A stretch of 64,000 bases of DNA, from contig OY725501.1 of NCBI GenBank assembly GCA_963281255.1, forward strand, positions 1,217,674 to 1,281,673, given 5' to 3'. The translations under genes were made by a program, and so were the position numbers. Shown here piece after piece: positions 57,377-64,000 of this stretch. Within the stretch, counting starts at the first letter, position 1, and the number at the start of each line of letters is the position of its first letter. The notes under the pieces were generated by a model. It was not told the origin of the DNA. It did not search any database and worked only from the letters and a program-made list of their open reading frames with translations. This stretch comes from Aphrocallistes beatrix. Its lineage: Eukaryota; Porifera; Hexactinellida; Sceptrulophora; Aphrocallistidae.

Positions 57377-57608
57377 TTTGAGATGCAATATCGACGTTTC
57401 AATATATACCGTGAAGATTATACTCAGGTGGAAGAATTTTATACAATTGTTCGGGAAGAATTCGGGCTATCTTTAGATATGCCCTTTCATATTTCATACA
57501 CTGATCCAATTCATCAAGATTTGTTACCTATTAACAATGATGATAATTTAGCAAAGTCATTATCTACTGCGAACCCTCATATCAAGCTATTTTTATATAG
57601 AAGGGAAG
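57377..57608 (+). CDS. PARD6: Par-6 polarity protein, PB1-domain exon
   Basis: Par-6 is the adaptor of the Par3/Par6/aPKC cell-polarity complex; its N-terminal PB1 domain binds aPKC. This 232-nt exon starts after the acceptor TCAATTTTAG (ending at 57376) and stops at a GTAATC donor (57609). The translation includes YRRFNIYR, VEEFYTIV and the diagnostic run DLLPINNDDNLAKSLSTANP, characteristic of Par-6 PB1 domains. Phase joins exon 1 exactly. The glycine usual before DLLPI is replaced (HQDLLPI). The CRIB and PDZ exons are not visible in the remaining 6.4 kb, so intron 2 extends beyond the window. Confidence 0.92.
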
Positions 57609-58574
57609 GTAATCTATTTCTTTTCGAAGTTTATAAAATTGTAATTAAAATACCTTGTGCATTTTTTTGTGTTTCTTGATATTTTTCTTCTTTGACTAGA
57701 TCTATTTAACAAGCATTGTGGTTGTGACCCTTTATAAAATTATAAAAGGTTAAAATATGCAAATGAGGTCATTATTTTATTAGTGTAAAAATAACATTTG
57801 GGAAAAAAGGAAGACTCAATTCACTGGTAAAAAACATCTCAACGTCCCCTAAAACGCTGATAGGTAAACAATTTAATTTTCTTTTGTTCTAAATTTACAA
57901 TCTCAACCCTCAACTCGAAAGTTAAATTTTTACATTATTCTTGAACCATCGACATAAAATTATTTCATCTTTCAGAAATAGGTTCAAACCGGTTCAAACC
58001 GAAAAGGAATTCTTTAGCGATTTATGTCGTTTTAATGCCAAACAGCCATGAATTTTTGAATCCTTTTAACCTTGACGACCCATGTGCTCGCCAGAATTTT
58101 CAAATTGTACAATTTCATATTTTTGACCCATATGAGCATTTGGATGAAAAACCCCATTCCAGATATTTGTGATTTTTTGTTTGTAAATTTCAAATTTAAC
58201 TTCTTTTTTGCCCAAAATGCGCTTTTCTTTACAATTTACAAATTGACTTCTTTGTACACCTTATTGCTAAAAATTAAATATCAAACTTTGCGAGGTCATT
58301 TAATACTTTAACAACTGCTGAAGATTCTTGTTCTGAATTTGTCACGTTTTTTTTGCTCCTTGTTTTTATGTTGATTTTGCTGAGATCTGTTCAGGACGTC
58401 CAATTACGGCTGTCACCGAGGAGAAAGTTGAGAAAGTAGAAGCAAGTAACTGAAGATAAGCAAATCTTAACTATCGAAATATTGTGGACAATAGAGACGA
58501 TCTTACACGAACACCTAAGACTAATGATGTTTTGTTCAAAATTAGTTGCCTTTGTTAATTAATTAATAATTTTC
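57609..58574. other. Par-6 intron 2, no recognised content
   Basis: Only a short duplicated GGTTCAAACC (57985) is notable. Confidence 0.45.
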
Positions 58575-58982
58575 AGTGCATTTTGAGAACCTTTTGGATC
58601 AATTATTTTTGAAACTTTAAAAAACAGCCATTTGGGTGATTATGCAGAATGTACATAATTTTAACTTATAACGCTAATGAAAACCTTTTTCTAATTTCTG
58701 CAATTGAATTCAAAGGATATTTAAATATTTTCATGTTTAATGAAAGGTATATTGTGCTAAATCGTCATGGAACATCGATTATTAAGAGTTTTTACAGAAG
58801 TTCCGGGCCCAGGACACATTTTGCTTCATAAAACTTACAAAATACAGTTCTCTGTCTTTGACTAAAAATCATTAAAATTTTCAAATTACAATTTCTAGAG
58901 ACCATATAATAATGATGATTATGTGAGTATAAGAAAATCTATACCTAAGGATGCTTGCAACAGAACTAATTTGTCACCCTGT
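58575..58982. mobile_element. CAGGGTG-family MITE, copy 3 (partial)
   Basis: Contains AAATCGTCATGGAACATCGA and ends GTCACCCTG then TA; the left end is missing. Confidence 0.65.
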
Positions 58983-59494
58983 ACTTTGGACACGCTTATT
59001 CTGTACACTTTCTGGATGTAGACTTTTAATCCGATTTTAATGATTTGTCAAAGATGGTTCCGATCATTTTTCATGCTTGAAGTGCATTAGAATAAAATTA
59101 TTACTATATATTCGTAGAGTTATTGGATTTATTGATAGTTACCAGTCAAACTCAACAAAACGAGTTGGTATGATTAAAAATATTAGTGCATGACAGTTAG
59201 TTTTCGTTAAAACACCTTAATAATTTTATATTCTACGAATTCCTATTTATTCTTAAGTTTTATGAATTCTTATTATTACGGTAATTACATCGTTAATTAG
59301 ATATTTACAGAATATTGATTCTCATGTTATGTCAAAATGGATATCACCTAAAAAGTTGATTCGCTTAGAATAATGAGGTTTAACCCAGAAAAGGGGGGTT
59401 TGTCCAGCCCGGTTTAACCCGAGGTTAATCCAGGGATAGAGTAAGCCTGCCAACCCTTGATATAGTACAATTTGATAGCGACGAGCATCGTATT
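58983..59494. other. Unrecognised; GC-rich MITE-like end
   Basis: At 59380-59460 a run of GGTTTAACCCGAGG/AACCCTTG strings resembles a hAT-type MITE end (reverse complement begins CAAGGGTTGGCAGGC); not delimited. Confidence 0.35.
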
Positions 59495-60260
59495 AATTCA
59501 GATCTCAATAGCCAATTTTCTAAATACGTCTGTCCGTCCTACAGTTATAATCGATATCGCACGAAAAATAAGCAAATTTGTCAATTTTTGAAATTTTTGA
59601 TGAGTAATGATGACGTCATAACAAAGTGATGAGTCATCATTATTTGATGATAAGCATCATATACAGTACCCGGACAAAAGTATTCGACCACCACAGAAAC
59701 CTCCATACAAATAGTATTAAAGTGGGTATATTCATAAAGGAATATATACTCAAACCGTTAGGAATACTCTGTTTTTCATTTCAAATTCGTAAACTACACT
59801 TTCTAATTACTTATAATTGATAGCCTCAACTCAATTACTAACTCCCAAGTTATTAAATATCAATATTTGATACTTGATACTACTTGTCCCAAGTCACAGC
59901 CATTATATCTGATGGCGATTAATGACACAAAGTGGCAGAGGTTGATAATTTTCTACATAAGAATAAGTATTTGAGTTGAGACTCTGAATTACGAGTAATT
60001 AGAATGTGTAGATTACGAATCTGAAATAAAAAATGGAGTATTTTCTACTGTTTGAGGACATGTTCTTTTTTTGAATAGTTTCAATTTAATACTATTTGTA
60101 TGGAAGTTTTCGTGGTGGTTGAATACTTTTGTCCGGTTAGTGTATGAGGTATATTAATATACACATTCTATTAAAATTTCAGCCTCCTATCACCTAAAAT
60201 GGCTGTGTTGTAGTCGAAAAACTGAAATTTAAACAATAAAAATTTTTAAAACAGCATAAT
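59495..60260 (+). repeat. Helitron-like unit, truncated, split by a Tc1-like MITE
   Basis: Lacks the GC-rich start; begins around ATACGTCTGTCC, has the ATGACGTCATAACAAAG box, is interrupted at 59664-60142, and resumes TGAGGTATATTAATATACAC. Confidence 0.75.
59664..60142. mobile_element. Tc1/mariner-like MITE with TA duplication
   Basis: Ends CAGTACCCGGACAAAAGTAT and ATACTTTTGTCCGGTTAGTG; inverted repeats continue inwards through TCCATACAAATAGTATT. TA at 59662-59663 and 60143-60144. 479 bp, non-coding. Confidence 0.9.
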
Positions 60261-60322
60261 ATACTATCCCATTTTCTCGTAACTAAGATTAAGATCGCGC
60301 ATTATTTACCGCTATACATGAT

Positions 60323-60754
60323 CAGTGGCGGATCCAGGATTTGTCAAAAGGGGGGGAGGGGGCAATGAGCGAACGTAGTGAGTGATTGTATATATAATAT
60401 AGGGGGTCTAGGGGTAAACCCCCCAGAAAAAAATTTCAATCCTAAACACCCAAACAACCATCTACTGCTATTTTTATCACTAGTGACTCATTTGTGCCAG
60501 ATTTAGGGAGCAATTTAGCAACCAGAGAATAAATTAATTACCAGTCTCCTTAATTAAGAGACTTAGAGTATACTAGGTACCACATTACGATAGCCAATCG
60601 TGTATACGAATACATAGTATATGTATAGTGTATACTGCATTATTCACTACAGTATACATAAACAAACCAATAATTTCTAAGATTTTTCGAACACCTATTC
60701 CTAGAAAAGGGGGGGGGCAATTGCCCCCATTGCCCCCACCTAGATCCGCTACTG
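60323..60754. mobile_element. hAT-like MITE
   Basis: Ends CAGTGGCGGATCCAGG and TAGATCCGCTACTG with GGGGGG/CCCCCC stretches next to them. The flanking 8-bp sequences are not identical. Confidence 0.7.
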
Positions 60755-61540
60755 AATGATGGTGTAGAGTTACCTCTTGTGCCACAGGTTGATAATTGAC
60801 TCATTGTTTTAACCGATTTATTAAAAATATTCAGGTATTATTTTTTCGAATGTATAGATTTAGAATCTTAAATCACACTCTTTGTAATGTTTATGAGCTG
60901 GGAAGTTGGACCTCATTCCATCTCTTTTTAAGATTGGAAATTATATCTTGGATCCTCATTTAATCCAATCTAACAATATTCCTCAGAGATCATGGTAATA
61001 AAATTTTCTTCCAAAACCGAGTAAACCATACTGAATCTTTTCAGCAGTTTCCTTTGGTGCGTTAGCCATCCTTCTACCCATCCAATTTCTTTACAACGGA
61101 TTAAATTCCATGATCGACATTAATCTTATCAGGAAAATTTTACCAATTGTGGCATTTGTCTAATAACTTGAAAACTATAGAATTTAGAAGTATGAATTGT
61201 ATTATTAGTTAATGAGGAGTTGGGCGTTTCATTTTATATTAGAATATTTGAATGTCTAACTGCTATACTTTTTAAGATATAGCCTTAATTACTGAAAATG
61301 AATTTCCATACAACGGTGGAATGTACTAACATTCCAATGAACATTTAGTAAGTACATTCCTGATTTATTCCTTATGATTTATTTATACTCGAAATAATGA
61401 TCATTCGTGCAATAATCTTGTATTTTAAAAATTTTTTTATTTCTGCAATTTGATTGGGGAACTGAGAAGTGCTAGGAATGTGAAATTTGGCACACTAGTA
61501 AATAATAATCAGTCTACGAGAGAGTTCTAATATCTAAACG
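60755..61540. other. Par-6 intron 2, no recognised content
   Basis: Nothing identified. Confidence 0.4.
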
Positions 61541-61609
61541 ATATCTTCACACTTCGCCGAGTTAGGTGACAAATTGGGCTGGCTAATCAAATTCGATTAT
61601 TTTATAATA
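61541..61609 (-). repeat. Repeat R, inverted fragment
   Basis: CACTTCGCCGAGTTAGGTGA through TCGATTATTTTATAATAC, cut by the Helitron-like unit at 61614. Confidence 0.6.
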
Positions 61610-61613
61610 CAAA

Positions 61614-61860
61614 CAAGCGCGCTTCGCTGGCTTGCGCTCCGCGGCTGGCGGACACTTGGGTCCACCTGAGCCGCACTGCGGGCGCCTGGACTCACATTGA
61701 TTAATTATAATATAGATAACATATCCAAATACCTCGGTCTTACTGTTATAATCGATATAATTCAAAAAATCACAAAATTTCTCAAATTTTCAATATTTGC
61801 TGCGTAATGATGACTTCATAATAGAGTGATGGGTCATCATTTTTTAATCAAATTTGTATT
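61614..61860 (+). repeat. Helitron-like unit, truncated by a LINE
   Basis: GC-rich start and hairpin (GGCGGACACTTGGGTCCACC, decayed) to about 61860, where the 3' tail of the LINE begins. Confidence 0.7.
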
Positions 61861-61869
61861 ATATTTGAG

Positions 61870-62730
61870 AAGATAATAATAATAATGAAATACATTTATT
61901 AAGCGCAAATTTCATGCAAGCATGTTCAAATGCGCTGTTCAAGACGGTTGTGTCATGTATGTTTGTGAGTGTGTTCATGTGCGTGTGTGTGCTTCAAATG
62001 CTATCGAGAAGAGAAGAGTCTTCAGGAGCTTTTTAAAGATATCTTGAGACGGCGATTTTCTGATTTTGGGAGGGAGGTGATTCCATTCGACAGGAACAGC
62101 AACAGAGAAAGAACGATCTCCAAAGGTTTTAGAGGATTTGATAAGAGGATGTTCTAGAATAATTTCATCTGTGCTTCTCAGGGAGGAGAGAGGTCGTTTT
62201 ATATGGACGAGTTCTTTGATGTAATCAGGAGCAAGAATTACTCAAGTTCCTCAGGGTCATTAGGTGGATTCTGACGGAGTTTAGAAGAGGCAATGTCGTC
62301 AAAAAAGAGAGGAAAGTCGATGTCTTTGGTATGATATGTTACCTTCCTACATGACAGCTGAAGCCTTAGAGTAGAAATATGACATTGAAGATCGAGTATT
62401 GATGAGATCGATAGGATGACCTTTGACATGGATTGGCTCGTGGACATGGTGCACAAGAAACATATAGAGAAGAGGTTCAGACAAGTGACTAGATTCAGAT
62501 GGCATGTCAACGTGGATGTTAAAATCTCCAGTGATGATGAGTGGTTCTTTACAGATGATGGATTCAAGGAAGAAGGGAAATTCATTCAGAAGGTGGAGAT
62601 TGTGATAGGATGTTTTTCTGAATAAGGAGGTCGATAGATGACAAGAATACGCAAGGAAAAATCCTTCCCGAAGATAGACCAGTCCGAGTATTCAAAAGAT
62701 GAAAGTTCTCCAGATAAATTGCACTTGGTG
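61870..62730 (-). pseudogene. CR1/L2-like LINE, internally deleted
   Basis: On the minus strand: endonuclease pieces (ILVIYRPPYSEKHPI, then GDFNIHVDMPSESSH and HPIDLINTRSS), then, without most of the reverse transcriptase, the C-terminal block APDYIKELVHIKRP and SKTFGDRSFSVAVPVEWNHL, typical of these LINEs, followed by a 3' UTR ending in an (ATT)n tail at 61877-61892. Stops and frameshifts are present. The clean (ATT)n 3' end shows target-primed integration. Confidence 0.8.
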
Positions 62731-62734
62731 GTAC

Positions 62735-63617
62735 TTAGGTCATTTCATAAGCACTGAGCCGTGATCTGTATTCAGAAGTTAGTGGAATTATCCTATTTTC
62801 GATTTGTCCATTGTATAGCTCAGGTGATCAGCTTTCGATTTGCATACAGAATTACTGTGATAGGACAATTATTGTGGTTCCTACATCTAATTTAAGTACA
62901 TCAGTTTAGGATACTGCCTTCAAACGTGAATTTTGAGTTCCCTAAGGCTGTATTTCATTCCTGAGCAAATTTGGATTAAAACTGATCCTTCCATTAAATT
63001 CTACATATAAAAAACCCCATAAATATTGATTTATTTGTAGCGTTATGGTTTTAGGCTGGGGAATAAATTGTTTATGAAATGGTATACTGCCACTTTTGTC
63101 CCATTTTTAGGGGGAGAAAATTGGGAAAAAATCCACGTAAAGTTGCATAATTACTTTTTATCACAAGTTATTGTACTGAACACCTCCCGTTTACCATCAC
63201 ACATATGTTCTTAATTATTTGACCTTTTAATTAAAACCCTCGCCTGGCTAGGTCTCAAAAGTATAAATAGAGAAAACCCCACTTTCATTTTCACTTTCAG
63301 TTCACTTTCAATGTACTTTCATTTTCCCTTTCATCATTCCTAGCCAACCGCGAGTTAATGATCTTATTCCACGAATTCAAAAAAATATCACCAAATTCAT
63401 TTTAAAGCCATTTTCAATGGGGAGATTCCAATTTTTCAACAGTCACCTAAACCATGTATATAAATCGAACGTACCAATCACCATAATTGTTCTATCACAA
63501 CAATCCTATATGCAAATCGAAAGCTGATCCCCTCAGCTATACAATTGACAAATCGAAAATAGTATATTTTCATTAACTTCTGAATACAGATCACGGCTCA
63601 GTACTTATGAAATGACC
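62735..63617. mobile_element. Foldback element Q, copy 3
   Basis: Arms TAGGTCATTTCATAAGCACT and AGTACTTATGAAATGACCTA and inwards through CGTGATCTGTATTCAGAAG. The middle is homologous to Q1 and includes a CACTTTCA-type tandem patch at 63285-63335. Possible flanks GTAC/GTAT. Confidence 0.75.
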
Positions 63618-63721
63618 TAAGTATAGTCGCGAAATAGAAGTGCAGTACCTTCACCCATGGCATACTAAATATAGATATATTTAGTAAGCCATGCTCCACC
63701 CTGACGTCGAGCAATCCTTAT

Positions 63722-64000
63722 TTGATCAAGGAGTATGTATCCAGTAGGTCTACACTCAACTCGAGCGGCATCATCTCTGGGTGTGAACTCGAGAATCTCT
63801 TCAAAAGAAGTACGGAATCTTGGAACTTGGCTCGACAATACCCACTCAATGTCTACTCAGGTCAGCAAAGTTGCCTCCTCCTGCTTCTACTACTACATCT
63901 ATAACATCCGGCGTATTATAAAGTATCTCTCTATGGAAGTCTGTGAAACTCTTGTTAATTCTCTCATCACATCTCGTCTTGATTATTATAGCAGCCTCTT
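63722..64000 (+). pseudogene. LINE reverse-transcriptase C-terminal region (runs off right edge)
   Basis: In one frame the sequence reads EVRNLGTWLDNTHSMSTQVS, then YNIRRIIKYLSMEVCETLVN and SRLDYYSSL. This is the region after the catalytic palm of CR1/L2-type LINEs (usual SRLDYCNSL). The part before about 63780 is frameshifted, so probably a decayed copy; more lies beyond the window. Confidence 0.8.

Noticed and set aside
1..64000. tRNA, rRNA or other structured RNA genes
   Set aside because: No cloverleaf with A/B boxes or rRNA-like conserved blocks was recognised by eye; a covariance-model scan would be needed to exclude them.

Overview
The window is AT-rich, intron-bearing metazoan DNA dominated by transposable elements (TEs). 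Two ordinary animal genes are recognisable and bracket the rest. A cytoplasmic tyrosyl-tRNA synthetase (YARS1 type) runs leftwards on the minus strand, with exons at 26739-26333, 12316-12124 and 234-1 (continuing off the left edge). A Par-6 polarity gene (PARD6/par-6) runs rightwards, with exon 1 at 53584-53670 and its PB1-domain exon at 57377-57608; its CRIB-PDZ part must lie beyond the right edge. TyrRS has two introns of about 12 and 14 kb, and Par-6 intron 1 is 3.7 kb; all are packed with TE copies. An invertebrate with a repeat-rich genome fits best. I cannot name the lineage from sequence alone.

Layout. 1-26.7 kb: TyrRS exons, with introns holding a LINE fragment, Tc1/mariner, pogo, hAT and Ty3/gypsy remnants, several foldback elements, many copies of a ~480-bp Helitron-like unit, and a few unidentified exon-like blocks (notably 16.1-17.0 kb, minus). 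27-30 kb: a cluster of very large palindromes flanked by TTAA. 31.2-34.1 kb: a long inverted repeat split by copy A of a 1.9-kb TTAA-targeting element. 34.9-38.1 kb: a hAT element, then a mariner remnant split by a pogo-like element, then a minisatellite. 38.6-50.5 kb: two decayed, multi-exon, TE-type genes facing each other tail to tail. On the plus strand is a gene ending in a ULP1-like cysteine protease and a PHD finger; on the minus strand is a gene resembling the KDZ (Kyakuja-Dileera-Zisupton) class of transposases. The first is broken by a transposon carrying a ~665-codon transposase-like ORF and by TTAA copy B; the second by TTAA copy C, which itself carries a hAT element. 51.7-52.9 kb: another TTAA-flanked palindrome. 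53.6-64 kb: Par-6 with a three-level nest of DNA transposons, an inverted pair of Helitron-like units, an internally deleted LINE and the start of another LINE.

The most informative feature is the nesting. Several insertions have visible target-site duplications, and at four places the unoccupied target can be read from the sequence: one in the opposite arm of a palindrome and three in exons where the frame continues across the site. Together they give relative ages and point to a TTAA-specific family that has inserted repeatedly.
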